64,000 bases of DNA from the IMG/VR virus record IMGVR_UViG_3300044700_000691, positions 152,816 through 216,815 of that record. One strand, written 5' to 3'. The notes beneath the pieces were generated by a model. That model made no database searches, was not told the DNA's origin, and saw nothing but the letters and a program-made list of their open reading frames with translations. This DNA is from a virus. The position numbers and the translations under genes are program-made. Shown here one piece after another: positions 43,845-51,485 of this stretch; position 1 is the stretch's first letter; each line of letters begins with the position of its first letter.

Positions 43845-44435
43845 TTATACTAAGTCCTTAGACTCAATTAGTGTATAGGTAAATGATTTACCATGAACTG
43901 CAGCGGCCTTACGGCAAATTACCATAAAAGACTCAAAGTCTGCAGCTTTTTTAAATACTTGACAACCTTCTGACCAGTTTTCAACATAAGTTGAATCTGC
44001 ACCAGCTTTATGAATATTAATTCCAAAAATTCCTTCTTGGATTTTGTTTTCATCGTATTCCATGTCTTTATCAGCATCACGATATACTTTAACTGGTTTT
44101 GCTTGTTTAAGAGCTTCATATTTACCTTGGTGTAAACCTAGGGTATGTGAACCTCTATATTGACCTTCAACTAGTCGTGCAACTCCCGCTGCATTATGGT
44201 ATTCCATAACTCCCTTTTTACCAGGATCTGTTGTACATGGCCATTGGTGAAATTTCCAAGCACCACCTTCTTTATATGATACAGTAAGCTGATCATCGAA
44301 AGCGTTTGTAACCTTCTGGCCAGTTGCAGAATTTCTAACGCCTACGATATTAACATCAAAATCTTTTGCACCTTCAAACCACGCATAGCCTTTTGCTTTA
44401 ACAGCGGCTTCTATTTGTTCTCTTGTATATGACAT
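43845..44435 (-). CDS. L,D-transpeptidase/YkuD-like protein
   Basis: 196 residues. The C-terminal half has FGINIHKAG (His142) followed 13 residues later by W-S155-E-G-C158 in NWSEGCQVF, matching the YkuD-type catalytic pattern H-x(n)-S-x-G-C. L,D-transpeptidases cross-link peptidoglycan or cleave it in some contexts. No signal peptide. Next to the holin-like and endolysin genes, it may process peptidoglycan at lysis or superinfection. The HGC triad is SEGC here, a small deviation. Confidence 0.6.
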   Translation of the reverse strand: MSYTREQIEAAVKAKGYAWFEGAKDFDVNIVGVRNSATGQKVTNAFDDQLTVSYKEGGAWKFHQWPCTTDPGKKGVMEYHNAAGVARLVEGQYRGSHTLGLHQGKYEALKQAKPVKVYRDADKDMEYDENKIQEGIFGINIHKAGADSTYVENWSEGCQVFKKAADFESFMVICRKAAAVHGKSFTYTLIESKDLV

Positions 44436-44457
44436 AATTATTTAAAAAATTTTTTGA

Positions 44458-45501
44458 TTAGAACCAATTTCTTGGATCAGCTTTCTTTGCAGCTTTTTTC
44501 AATTCGTTAGCTGCTCTATTTGCTAAATCTTCTGCTTCTCTTGCTGCTTGTTCAGCTGCACGTTTAGTTTCTTCTGCTACTCGTTGTGCCTCTGCTGCAG
44601 TTGCTCTAGCTGCTTCATCTGCTAATCTCTTAGTTTCAGCGGCTTGTCTTTCTAATTCTCTAGCTGCGGCTGCTGCTTGCTCATCGGCAATACGCTTAGC
44701 ATCTTCAGCTACTTTTCTAGCTTCTTCAGCTGCGGCCTTTGCAATACGATCAGCTTCTTCTGCTGCTCTTTGTGCCTCAGCTGCTGCAACTGCTGCTGCT
44801 CTTTGTGCTTCAGCTGCTGCGATCTCAGCTTGTCTATGAGCTTCTTCTGCTGCCTTTTGCGATTCGGCTGCTACTAGTGCAGCGTCTTCTGCTATTTGAT
44901 TTGTATCAATACTTACACTTAAGTCAACATCAAGACCAACTAAAACTGCTACTTCACCGCTAACTCCGATTGTTGCAACTCCATCTACATAAGTAGCTTC
45001 GCCACCTCCACCGATTCCAACTTGTTCTCCAACCGATACTCCTGCACCAGCTGTAACTGAGCCTTCTCTTAAATCAACTGTTCCTTCTCCATCTACTCCT
45101 ACTGATGTTCCTGCTGATACGCTTCCATTTGCTACTACACCTTCATCACCTGCTCTTACTTCAAGGCTAGCTTCGTTTCCGGTTTTAACATAGGCATCTA
45201 CTGTACCACTAGCACCAAATCCTTCAGCATTGGCTTGACCTTCTACTGTGATATGAGCTTCAGTTGTATCTGAATAATTTGCTTCTACGTAAACGTTATT
45301 TCCATCTAATCCACCTTCAACTGATGCTTCAGTTCCAGTTTTAACAGATACTTCAATACCTATCGAGGCATTTTCATCTCCTGTTGATACTCCTGCAGAT
45401 GCAGTTGTTGTAGTATCAATTGATGCACCGCCTGAAGTTCCATCTGAATGTACTTCGGCTGAATTGTTGTTCTCAAAATTTGAGTTTGTTTCTGTTGACA
45501 T
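44458..45501 (-). CDS. Gly/Ser-rich beta plus Ala-rich coiled-coil protein, 347 aa
   Basis: Residues 1-200 are acidic, Gly/Ser/Thr/Val-rich repeating beta sequence (GVSTGDENASIGIEVSVKTG-like units; GVDGEGTVDLREGSVTAGAG). Residues about 205-335 form a long Ala/Glu/Lys coiled coil with many A-A-x-E-A-Q-R-A repeats, like TolA domain II, ending PRNWF. Looks like a fibrous or surface-attached virion protein or a TolA mimic. There are no catalytic motifs. It lies between the YkuD-like and membrane-protein genes. Confidence 0.6.
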   Translation of the reverse strand: MSTETNSNFENNNSAEVHSDGTSGGASIDTTTTASAGVSTGDENASIGIEVSVKTGTEASVEGGLDGNNVYVEANYSDTTEAHITVEGQANAEGFGASGTVDAYVKTGNEASLEVRAGDEGVVANGSVSAGTSVGVDGEGTVDLREGSVTAGAGVSVGEQVGIGGGGEATYVDGVATIGVSGEVAVLVGLDVDLSVSIDTNQIAEDAALVAAESQKAAEEAHRQAEIAAAEAQRAAAVAAAEAQRAAEEADRIAKAAAEEARKVAEDAKRIADEQAAAAARELERQAAETKRLADEAARATAAEAQRVAEETKRAAEQAAREAEDLANRAANELKKAAKKADPRNWF

Positions 45502-45516
45502 AATTTATTTTGTTTT

Positions 45517-45801
45517 TTATTTTGTTTGTAATTCGCTAACTGCAGCTTCAACATACTTATCTCTTTGTTGTTGAAGATACTCAATTCTATCTAACAGAAT
45601 TTGTTTATCCTCCTTATCCGTTTGCTGGATATAGGCTTTTTGTTCTTCATATAGCTTTTGCCAATAAGCAACCCGCTCTTCCATCATTTTACCCTGATAC
45701 CAGATAATTCCTACCATAAGTACTATTGTAAAAGATTGCTCTTTAAGTTTAGAAAAGAACGTATCGGTAAATCCGCCAATTGGTGTTTTAGGTTCTGCCA
45801 T
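45517..45801 (-). CDS. Single-pass membrane protein, possible spanin/holin-like
   Basis: 94 residues from ATG 45799-45801 (MAEPKTPIGGF). One membrane segment (SFTIVLMVGIIWYQ, about 20-34), then a long basic/acidic coiled coil (WQKLYEEQKAYIQQTDKEDK). N-in with a periplasmic coil fits an i-spanin or holin partner. It is in the lysis neighbourhood. Could also be an unrelated small membrane protein. Confidence 0.55.
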   Translation of the reverse strand: MAEPKTPIGGFTDTFFSKLKEQSFTIVLMVGIIWYQGKMMEERVAYWQKLYEEQKAYIQQTDKEDKQILLDRIEYLQQQRDKYVEAAVSELQTK

Positions 45802-45808
45802 TATGATT

Positions 45809-46192
45809 TTATCTTTTTCCTTCATGAACTACCTTTAGTCCATCATTTCTGTCAATATACATGTATTCACATGATACTAAGCCAAATTCGTCAATGTGGT
45901 CTAAAACTTCGTCCGCTGAAAATTCAGAACATGAGTAAATATCAAATTGAAAAAACGCTGGATTGGGTTTATCCCAAACGTGAATTGCTGCATGTGATGT
46001 AGCTAAGGTAACTGTACCAGTAATACCTTCATTTCCAGGTTCATCTACATAAATTGAAGATGGACCAGCAACAACTACCATTCTTACCTTTTTAACAAGA
46101 TCAGTTAACCACTGATTTAAAATAGTTTCATCTTTTGGAGGGTTTTGAATATAGCCTCTTACTAAAAGATGAAGATGATTAGGGGTGAACAT
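45809..46192 (-). CDS. S-adenosylmethionine decarboxylase-like (SpeD) protein
   Basis: 127 residues. ATSHAAIHVW (Ser66, His67, His71) resembles the pyruvoyl-serine site of SpeD (SHxxIH), with Ser and second His five residues apart as in T. maritima (Ser63, His68). The following FFQFDIYSCSEF has Cys88 in the position of the SpeD catalytic Cys, two residues further. The cleaved Glu before Ser is Thr here. SpeD makes decarboxylated SAM for spermidine synthesis. Whether self-cleavage occurs is unknown, and a diverged non-enzymatic role is possible. Confidence 0.6.
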   Translation of the reverse strand: MFTPNHLHLLVRGYIQNPPKDETILNQWLTDLVKKVRMVVVAGPSSIYVDEPGNEGITGTVTLATSHAAIHVWDKPNPAFFQFDIYSCSEFSADEVLDHIDEFGLVSCEYMYIDRNDGLKVVHEGKR

Positions 46193-46209
46193 TTTAAAAT
46201 CCCTCTAAA

Positions 46210-47034
46210 TTATTTTAATAAATTGTAATATTCGTTAAAGTGTTTAATACGATCATCAAGACCGATTGTTCCACCATTAACTCTTTTGGTTACCGCTGTA
46301 ACAGTTGCAGTATCTGCGCCTTTATCACAAATTGACCAAAGTTTATTTGAATCAAAAAAGAAAGCTGCAGAAGCTAAAGGATATTTAGTTGCAACTAGAT
46401 CTGGATTAACAACTGTATCTTCACCAATAAATTTAGCAAAGTTAGTGTAATTTGATTTTCCTGTTAATTGGATATAACCTCTACCACGGAATTTGAAACC
46501 TTCTTTAGAAGCTTCATTACCATTACCCATACGATCTGCATAAACTCTTGAAGCAATCTTCTCTGGTTGACGAGCATAAGATTCGTTTAAGTTACCAGGG
46601 AAATATTTACCAAAGATTTTTTTAAGACCATCTGCTGAGTAATTAACGTTTTCGCTAACTGCTTTAAATCCGCCACTTTCATGACCACATTGTGATAAGA
46701 AGTGAGCTAGACGTAAATTATTAGTAATATTGAATTTAGCAGCTGTATCTGGAATTTGTGCAATAACTGAATCAGGAATATGACCTTTAAGCGCAGCTAA
46801 TTTAAAAGCAGAAGCTGGGATTGCCACAGCTGGTGCTGCAACTGATTCGCTAATTCCTAATTTTGCAAGTGTAGTAGGGCCAGCAATACCATCAGCAGTA
46901 AGACCATTTGCGGTTTGCCATGCTTTTAATTTTGCCTCTGTACCAGGGCCAAACGATCCGTCTGAACCCGCTCCTAATTTTTCTTGAAGTTTTTTAACTA
47001 AGTCTCCGGTAGAACCGACTTTAAGTACTGACAT
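46210..47034 (-). CDS. Endolysin: peptidoglycan-binding domain plus GH19 muramidase/chitinase-like domain
   Basis: 274 residues. Residues 1-62 are a PG_binding_1 domain (VGSTGDLVKKLQEKL; DGSFGPGTEAKLKAWQ; DGIAGPTTLAKLG). Residues about 88-270 are GH19-like: catalytic Glu119 in CGHESGGF, Glu128 in SENVNY, and RGRGYIQLTGKSNY. Cuts peptidoglycan glycan strands at lysis. No signal peptide, so release needs a holin. A second GH19-like protein, tagged for the capsid, is at 62681-63622. Confidence 0.93.
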   Translation of the reverse strand: MSVLKVGSTGDLVKKLQEKLGAGSDGSFGPGTEAKLKAWQTANGLTADGIAGPTTLAKLGISESVAAPAVAIPASAFKLAALKGHIPDSVIAQIPDTAAKFNITNNLRLAHFLSQCGHESGGFKAVSENVNYSADGLKKIFGKYFPGNLNESYARQPEKIASRVYADRMGNGNEASKEGFKFRGRGYIQLTGKSNYTNFAKFIGEDTVVNPDLVATKYPLASAAFFFDSNKLWSICDKGADTATVTAVTKRVNGGTIGLDDRIKHFNEYYNLLK

Positions 47035-47045
47035 TTTGTTAAGAT

Positions 47046-47441
47046 TTATTTTTTAAGGAATAATTCAAAGATGAGTCCAAAAAGTGCAGCAAAAATAATC
47101 CACATTGCTTTGTTAATACCGTCTTTCCACTTACTAACTTCATTAAGCATCTCGAATTTTTCGCGCATATTTTTTTCATTGTCTTCTCTAAATTGAGTGT
47201 TTTTATTTACTCGAACAATAACTCCTGTTTCGGGATCAAGCAAAAGTTTTTTAATTTGACTAATGTCATCATGCAATTTTTCATGTGATTCCTCAGCTGC
47301 CTCAACCTTTTCTTGAATAATCTTTAGTTCACCATTGGGCATATGCTTACGAATATGATCCAGTGCACCAAGGATTTCGTCCATCATTTGGCTAACCCCG
47401 GCTGTATTGCTTGTTCTACGTTTAATAGGCTGGTCTCCCAT
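47046..47441 (-). CDS. C-terminally membrane-anchored coiled-coil protein, holin candidate
   Basis: 131 residues: helical/coiled coil (KIIQEKVEAAEESHEKLHDD), then one hydrophobic segment at the C-terminus (MWIIFAALFGLIFELF) ending KK. This tail-anchored layout resembles haemolysin-XhlA type phage lysis proteins. Directly upstream of the endolysin gene (12 nt), supporting a holin or lysis role. Confidence 0.6.
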   Translation of the reverse strand: MGDQPIKRRTSNTAGVSQMMDEILGALDHIRKHMPNGELKIIQEKVEAAEESHEKLHDDISQIKKLLLDPETGVIVRVNKNTQFREDNEKNMREKFEMLNEVSKWKDGINKAMWIIFAALFGLIFELFLKK

Positions 47442-47463
47442 TGAGTTTGTTCTAATTTTTTTA

Positions 47464-47685
47464 TTAAGCGGTTGGTTCTTCTAGTAGTTGAAGACCTTCT
47501 TCAGGCTCAACTGCAGGCTGTTCCATATTTGGCATCATAGCCGGTTCAGCTTGAGGCATCATTGGCTCTTCCATTGGTTGTTCTTGAGCAATTGGCATCT
47601 CTGGTTGCATAGCTGGCATTGCATCAACAGCAGGTTGATCTTTAGCTACAAACTCATCGAAACTCATAATACGATTGTCCATCAT
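47464..47685 (-). CDS. Small Pro/Met/Glu-rich protein with tag-like N-terminus
   Basis: 73 residues. The N-terminus MMDNRIMSFDEFVAKDQ resembles the tag pattern (I-M-S-F-x-x-F) with Val-Ala-Lys instead of the [LI]-x-E triplet. The rest is a low-complexity Met/Pro/Gln/Glu chain. An exact TATAAATA late promoter lies 19 nt upstream, suggesting a virion or core protein. Confidence 0.55.
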   Translation of the reverse strand: MMDNRIMSFDEFVAKDQPAVDAMPAMQPEMPIAQEQPMEEPMMPQAEPAMMPNMEQPAVEPEEGLQLLEEPTA

Positions 47686-47703
47686 TTCAGTTTTATTTTT
47701 TAT

Positions 47704-47711
47704 TATTTATA
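47704..47711 (-). promoter_or_regulatory. Exact T4 late promoter TATAAATA
   Basis: The minus strand reads GCGTATAAATAATA, 19 nt upstream of the 73-aa gene. It would drive that gene and continue to holin and endolysin. Confidence 0.75.
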
Positions 47712-47727
47712 CGCCTGGAAAAAAGAA

Positions 47728-47747
47728 AAAGGGCCAAGGGGCCCTTT
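47728..47747 (-). terminator. Rho-independent terminator
   Basis: Perfect 8-bp stem AAAGGGCC/GGCCCTTT with loop CCTT, followed on the minus strand by TTTCTTTTTT. It ends the transcript of the gene at 47770-48147 just before the late promoter. Confidence 0.88.
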
Positions 47748-47769
47748 AAAAATTTCAATAGTCGATTAA

Positions 47770-48147
47770 TTAAAAGCCTTGTTCACGACGTAATTGAGCT
47801 TCATCGTGATCCATTTGAATTTTAGTCATTCTTTCCATTTCCTCGTCACTAACTGATTTCTTAAATCTAATTCTAGGGTACCAGTAACGATCGTCATCAC
47901 TGTCAAAGTCTGGATAAGATTGCTCAGTGTCTACTGAATATCCTTGGTCTTCAACCCATTTCATCATGTTAGAAAATTCTTCTGGATGAATATCGCCCCG
48001 TACCTGAATAGTAATTTGACCGCTGTTCGCATATGTATCAGAATAGGCTCTAACATTAAATTTATTGCTAAAGTCTACACCTAATTGTTCTGGCGTATAG
48101 TCTTCATTTGATTCATTAATGTATTGGCTAAAAGGTTTAATGTGCAT
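47770..48147 (-). CDS. Tagged virion candidate, 125 aa
   Basis: The N-terminus MHIKPFSQYINESNEDY fits the capsid tag with cleavage after YINE. The body is a small acidic alpha/beta domain (YANSGQITIQVRGDIHPEEF; WVEDQGYSVDTEQSYPDFDS) with Asp-rich middle and Arg/Glu C-terminus. No family recognised. A terminator follows directly. Confidence 0.68.
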   Translation of the reverse strand: MHIKPFSQYINESNEDYTPEQLGVDFSNKFNVRAYSDTYANSGQITIQVRGDIHPEEFSNMMKWVEDQGYSVDTEQSYPDFDSDDDRYWYPRIRFKKSVSDEEMERMTKIQMDHDEAQLRREQGF

Positions 48148-48167
48148 TAGTTCTTTATTAATTTTTA

Positions 48168-48887
48168 TTATGCGCCAAAGGCTTTAGTAAAGCCTTGAGG
48201 ACAAGTTTTTGTACATATTAAATCTGCAATAACCGGTGCGACTGCCGCTCCGATTGCAATACCGACACCAGCTGGTGTTGCCCATAACGCTGCAGAATCT
48301 AAACTTTTAGCTAAACAATTTGAAATTACATTTTTTAATATTTCGTGGTCAACACTATCGCTAACACCTGGTATTTGTAAAAATGCCTCTGTCACAATTG
48401 CGCTCATTGCCGCTACTGCTGCAGCCTTAGCCGCCATATCTGCAATATAGAGAACAGGCGTTGCCATTAACGATAATGTGGTTGATGTTGCTGCTCCAGC
48501 CGGTTGAGCTGGCGTAAATGCTGCAACTACACCTGCAGAGATTGCTGCGGTTATTGCTATATTACATGCGTTTTCATCCGCCCAGTGGTATGCCATTACA
48601 GCACCATCTTTTACTACTTCATAACCTTCTTTAACTCCAGACTCTATTTGATTTCCAATATTAATAAGTACTGGTACTACTTCTTCTTCCCATTCTCTAC
48701 CAGTCACATCTTCAATTCTATGATTTATTTCAGGATGGTCGTGAATATATCGTATTGCTTTGTCGGTAAGTCCCCATGATTCGCATGTTGAACAAGGTGC
48801 ATCTCCACCAAAGCCATACCATCTTACATTGTTATCTCCGCAATCTGAGCGATGATATACTATTCCGTCTCCGTTTTTGTCTGCCAT
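48168..48887 (-). CDS. Ala-rich hydrophobic protein with Cys motifs, 239 aa
   Basis: The first 45 residues contain spaced Cys/His (HRSDCGDNNVRWYGFGGDAPCSTC) typical of a metal-binding or disulfide domain. Residues about 108-215 are largely hydrophobic and Ala-rich (IAITAAISAGVVAAFTPAQP; MAAKAAAVAAMSAIVTEAFL; WATPAGVGIAIGAAVAPVIA) with a final ICTKTC pair. This resembles pore-forming or membrane-inserting proteins. No known family. Could be a bacteriocin-like or injected protein. A late box is 22 nt upstream. Confidence 0.6.
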   Translation of the reverse strand: MADKNGDGIVYHRSDCGDNNVRWYGFGGDAPCSTCESWGLTDKAIRYIHDHPEINHRIEDVTGREWEEEVVPVLINIGNQIESGVKEGYEVVKDGAVMAYHWADENACNIAITAAISAGVVAAFTPAQPAGAATSTTLSLMATPVLYIADMAAKAAAVAAMSAIVTEAFLQIPGVSDSVDHEILKNVISNCLAKSLDSAALWATPAGVGIAIGAAVAPVIADLICTKTCPQGFTKAFGA

Positions 48888-48908
48888 AATTTCTCTATTA
48901 ATTTTTAT

Positions 48909-48915
48909 TATTTAT
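48909..48915 (-). promoter_or_regulatory. T4-late-type promoter box
   Basis: The minus strand reads AGATAAATAATA, 22 nt upstream of the 239-aa gene, just after the terminator that follows tRNA-Ser. Confidence 0.55.
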
Positions 48916-48925
48916 CTAAAATAAA

Positions 48926-48951
48926 AAAGGAGAACTTTTCAGCTCTCCTTT
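48926..48951 (-). terminator. Terminator after tRNA-Ser
   Basis: Stem AAAGGAGA/TCTCCTTT with a 10-base loop and a following T-rich run on the minus strand. It begins 2 nt after the tRNA 3' end. Confidence 0.78.
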
Positions 48952-48952
48952 G

Positions 48953-49037
48953 CGGAAGATGTAGGATTCGAACCTACGGTACCTTGCAGTACAACAGTTT
49001 TCAAGACTGCCGCGATCGACCACTCTGCCAATCTTCC
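48953..49037 (-). tRNA. tRNA-Ser (UGA)
   Basis: Acceptor GGAAGAT/ATCTTCC, T-arm GTAGGTTCGAATCCTAC, long variable arm as expected for Ser, anticodon loop CTTGAAA giving UGA (reads UCA/UCG). The 3' CCA is not encoded. It follows the 84-aa gene by 10 nt and ends at a terminator. Confidence 0.95.
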
Positions 49038-49047
49038 AGTGTATATT

Positions 49048-49302
49048 TTACCAATCTCGCTTAACGTCGTGTTTTGAAAAATTAGGTACAATATTGTACT
49101 TTTCTTGGGTTTCAATACCCTGCATTTTTTTTCGTTCGGCTGAATCAGATTCTCTTTTCTCGAGTTTAGCAATCCACAGCTTTTCTTCAGCAGTTCCCCA
49201 TTTTTTTAATTGGTCCCTAAGTGATAAAGTTTGATCGGTTCGATCAAATTCTCTAGCAAATTCGTCTTTTCCTCGATTTGGTCGTTGTTGATAATCTGCC
49301 AT
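49048..49302 (-). CDS. Hypothetical charged protein, 84 aa
   Basis: 84 residues (MADYQQRPNRGKDEFAREFD...), rich in Lys, Arg, Glu, Asp, probably helical. It precedes tRNA-Ser on the same transcript. The frame runs within 11 nt of the tRNA. No family recognised. Confidence 0.55.
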   Translation of the reverse strand: MADYQQRPNRGKDEFAREFDRTDQTLSLRDQLKKWGTAEEKLWIAKLEKRESDSAERKKMQGIETQEKYNIVPNFSKHDVKRDW

Positions 49303-49321
49303 ATTGTGTATTTTATTTAAT

Positions 49322-49555
49322 TTAGGTTAGCCGGTTTACTATTTTCTCGTGCAACTTATGAAGATCTGTGTTATCATAGATTAGAATCTTTTCATCTCCA
49401 ACTCGACCTACTGCCTTTAGGCCGCAGCCTTCACAAATAAATCCATCTTGATAGTGTTCGTCCATCAGGCTTCCAAAGATTTGATCTGTATCAATATCGG
49501 CTGGAATATCTTCTCCCCACATTTCAGGGGCGCATTTATCACAAAAGTCTGCCAT
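49322..49555 (-). CDS. Small zinc-ribbon protein, 77 aa
   Basis: 77 residues with CDKC (5-8) and CEGC (about 41-44), the two halves of a zinc ribbon, in an otherwise acidic protein. Such small zinc proteins often bind nucleic acid or other proteins. It lies between the 34-aa and 84-aa genes. No close family. Confidence 0.6.
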   Translation of the reverse strand: MADFCDKCAPEMWGEDIPADIDTDQIFGSLMDEHYQDGFICEGCGLKAVGRVGDEKILIYDNTDLHKLHEKIVNRLT

Positions 49556-49558
49556 AGT

Positions 49559-49663
49559 TTAAAATTTACCCCATCCACTGCGGTGACGATTTTCTTCAGC
49601 TATCTTAAAGCCTAATAGAATCTCTTTGCAGATTTTTTTAATCTTATTAATTATATTCTTCAT
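49559..49663 (-). CDS. Small basic protein, 34 aa
   Basis: ATG 49661-49663 overlaps the TGA stop of the IMPDH gene (ATGA), a coupling signal. The 34-residue product (MKNIINKIKKICKEILLGFK...) starts as an amphipathic basic helix and ends RHRSGWGKF. No homology known; overlap and location support a real gene. Confidence 0.55.
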   Translation of the reverse strand: MKNIINKIKKICKEILLGFKIAEENRHRSGWGKF

Positions 49664-50733
49664 AGTAAGTGTGGTTTTGCTTCTGTTTGACCAGCATTAG
49701 TTATTTGTACCCATTTTGGGTGGTATTTTGCAAGAGAGTCAGCTCCAGCATAGGACAGAGCAGATTTAACTCCATCAATAAGGCCCTCTACTATAAATTT
49801 AACTCCGCCTTTGTATGGAATAATTGTTGATTCGCCTTCAACATTTCGTTGAGCTTGACCATGAACGGTTTTAGTTTCTAAAGAAGCTGCGCCTCTATAT
49901 CTCTTATACAAACCAGTTGACTTTTCAACAATTTGACCAGGACTCTCATGTGTTCCAGCTAAGAGTGAACCTAGCATTACTGAACTTGCTCCTAGTGCTA
50001 GGGCTTTTGCAATATCGCCGCTTGTTTTAATTCCGCCATCTGCCATTACTGGAGTTTTTGCAACTGAAACAATATCACTGATACAGGTTACGTTTGGAAT
50101 ACCAAAGCCAGTCTTAATTCTGGTTGTGCAAAGAGAACCTCCACCAATTCCAACTCGTAAGCCGTCTGCTCCCCATGATTCTAAGTCTTGAGCTGCCTCG
50201 GCCGTTGCAATATTTCCTGCAATAATATCAACGTGTTCAGGTAAATTTGCCTTACACCATTCGATCATGACCTTTACATTTATGTGATGGCCGTGTGCAA
50301 CATCAATTAAGAGGATATTTGCGCCTGCTTCAACTAGGGCCTTTGCTCTATCCATATCACTTGCCATTACACCAATTGCCGCCATAATTGGAACCTGTTT
50401 AATTTCAGCGTGCCAATCATCATACATAATTCCCCAATCTTCATATGGACCGCCGAATCCATCACCATATATTTTATAGCTCAACAATTTAACCTGATTG
50501 GCCTGCTCTTCAATTGACATAAATCTGTGAATACAGCCAACTCCGCCTAGGAGAAATAGCCTAAATGCCATTTCTAATTCGCATACCGTATCCATCGGTG
50601 AAGCAACTAGAGGTCGCATCAAGCCATATCGACGGCTCACTAGTGTATCTAATTTAATAGTTTGACGACTTGATACTTCAGAATAACCTGGTACCAATTG
50701 GATATCATCATATGTAAGAGCAGTCTTATTCAT
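49660..50733 (-). CDS. IMP dehydrogenase / GMP reductase-type enzyme without CBS domains
   Basis: 357 residues from ATG 50731-50733. TIM-barrel NAD(P)-dependent enzyme: LTYDDIQLVPGYSEV at the N-terminus, catalytic loop GGGSLCTTRIKTG (Cys202), MADGGIKTSGDIAKALALGA, and MLGSLLAGTHESPG. IMPDH makes XMP from IMP and limits guanine nucleotides; GMP reductase runs the reverse step. A PYKGGVKFIVEGLIDGVKSA segment and the flap RYRGAASL favour IMPDH. The regulatory CBS pair is missing: only about 30 residues occupy that site (82-115). A phage copy may escape host nucleotide feedback. Confidence 0.88.
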   Translation of the reverse strand: MNKTALTYDDIQLVPGYSEVSSRQTIKLDTLVSRRYGLMRPLVASPMDTVCELEMAFRLFLLGGVGCIHRFMSIEEQANQVKLLSYKIYGDGFGGPYEDWGIMYDDWHAEIKQVPIMAAIGVMASDMDRAKALVEAGANILLIDVAHGHHINVKVMIEWCKANLPEHVDIIAGNIATAEAAQDLESWGADGLRVGIGGGSLCTTRIKTGFGIPNVTCISDIVSVAKTPVMADGGIKTSGDIAKALALGASSVMLGSLLAGTHESPGQIVEKSTGLYKRYRGAASLETKTVHGQAQRNVEGESTIIPYKGGVKFIVEGLIDGVKSALSYAGADSLAKYHPKWVQITNAGQTEAKPHLL

Positions 50734-51445
50734 TATCTGTAAATTTAACAAAGGTTATTTCATTAGTAATAGGGTCCCAATCGAATGTTACCGGTTTATT
50801 AACATATTCATAGTATTCATTTAGGATTGATACATTAAACCAGTGAGTGGTTCCATCAAACTTATAACCAGATCCACCGTGAATATGTCCACATACATGA
50901 ATTTTAGGTTTAACTTTAGATTGATCGATATGATTTCTCAATAGTGGACAACCTAAATTTGGTTCGTTATATGGAGGACCGCTTGTATCTAAATGACCTT
51001 GAGCTGGCCCGTGTGTAACTAAAATATCAGTATTAGTTGGAATTGCAGCCCATTTAGCAGCTAACTCTTCTCCTTGACGAGGAAGATTGAATGCCCAATT
51101 GTGAAATTCTGGTTGCCAAGGACTACCGTAGATTTTAGCTGTTTCATTATCATCTCCGACTTCAATTGTACTATCTTGCAAATAATCAATCCACTTATAA
51201 GAATTAACAATTTCCATTGATTTCTCTGGAAAATCTTCAAACATGCGGTCATGATTACCTGCAATAAAAATTTTATGGTCATATTGATCTAGTCCATCAA
51301 ACCATTTACAGAAACTGGTAATATCACCAGGATTACGTCCTGAATTCATGATATCTCCAGCATGGATTAGTAAGTCTCCACCCGGTAAATCATTGGTTAC
51401 CTCATGGTGTTTTGTGTGCGTGTCAGAAATTAACGTTATTCTCAT
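50726..51445 (-). CDS. Metallophosphoesterase (calcineurin-like)
   Basis: 239 residues with all metal motifs: SDTHTKHH (7-14; Asp8, His10), HAGDIM (Asp31), AGNHDRM (Asn, His), THGPAQGH and CGHIHGG. Binuclear-metal phosphoesterase with unknown substrate; candidates are nucleotides, phosphodiesters or RNA ends. The stop overlaps the IMPDH start, suggesting a nucleotide-metabolism link. Its own TATAAT promoter lies about 30 nt upstream after a terminator. Confidence 0.88.
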   Translation of the reverse strand: MRITLISDTHTKHHEVTNDLPGGDLLIHAGDIMNSGRNPGDITSFCKWFDGLDQYDHKIFIAGNHDRMFEDFPEKSMEIVNSYKWIDYLQDSTIEVGDDNETAKIYGSPWQPEFHNWAFNLPRQGEELAAKWAAIPTNTDILVTHGPAQGHLDTSGPPYNEPNLGCPLLRNHIDQSKVKPKIHVCGHIHGGSGYKFDGTTHWFNVSILNEYYEYVNKPVTFDWDPITNEITFVKFTDNE

Positions 51446-51474
51446 CCTATAGTTTATTTGTGTTGATTAATACT

Positions 51475-51480
51475 ATTATA
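51475..51480 (-). promoter_or_regulatory. TAGTATAATA-type -10 promoter box
   Basis: The minus strand reads TTTGTATAATAGT, 30 nt upstream of the metallophosphoesterase gene and right after the terminator at 51486-51510. Confidence 0.55.
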
Positions 51481-51485
51481 CAAAA

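Noticed and set aside
43844-43849. TATAAT box on the minus strand at the end of the YkuD-like gene
   Set aside because: It overlaps the stop codon (TAG-TATAA) and is followed by the strong terminator at 43785-43808 before any gene, so it would not make a useful message. Probably chance.
44677-44963. Plus-strand Cys/Leu-rich open frames
   Set aside because: They are the reverse complement of the Ala-rich coiled-coil repeats (GCTGC yields Cys/Ser/Leu), not real genes.
48852-49064. Plus-strand open frame over tRNA-Ser
   Set aside because: It runs antisense through a clear tRNA, its terminator and the start of another gene; low-complexity Phe/Tyr/Ser composition is a shadow.
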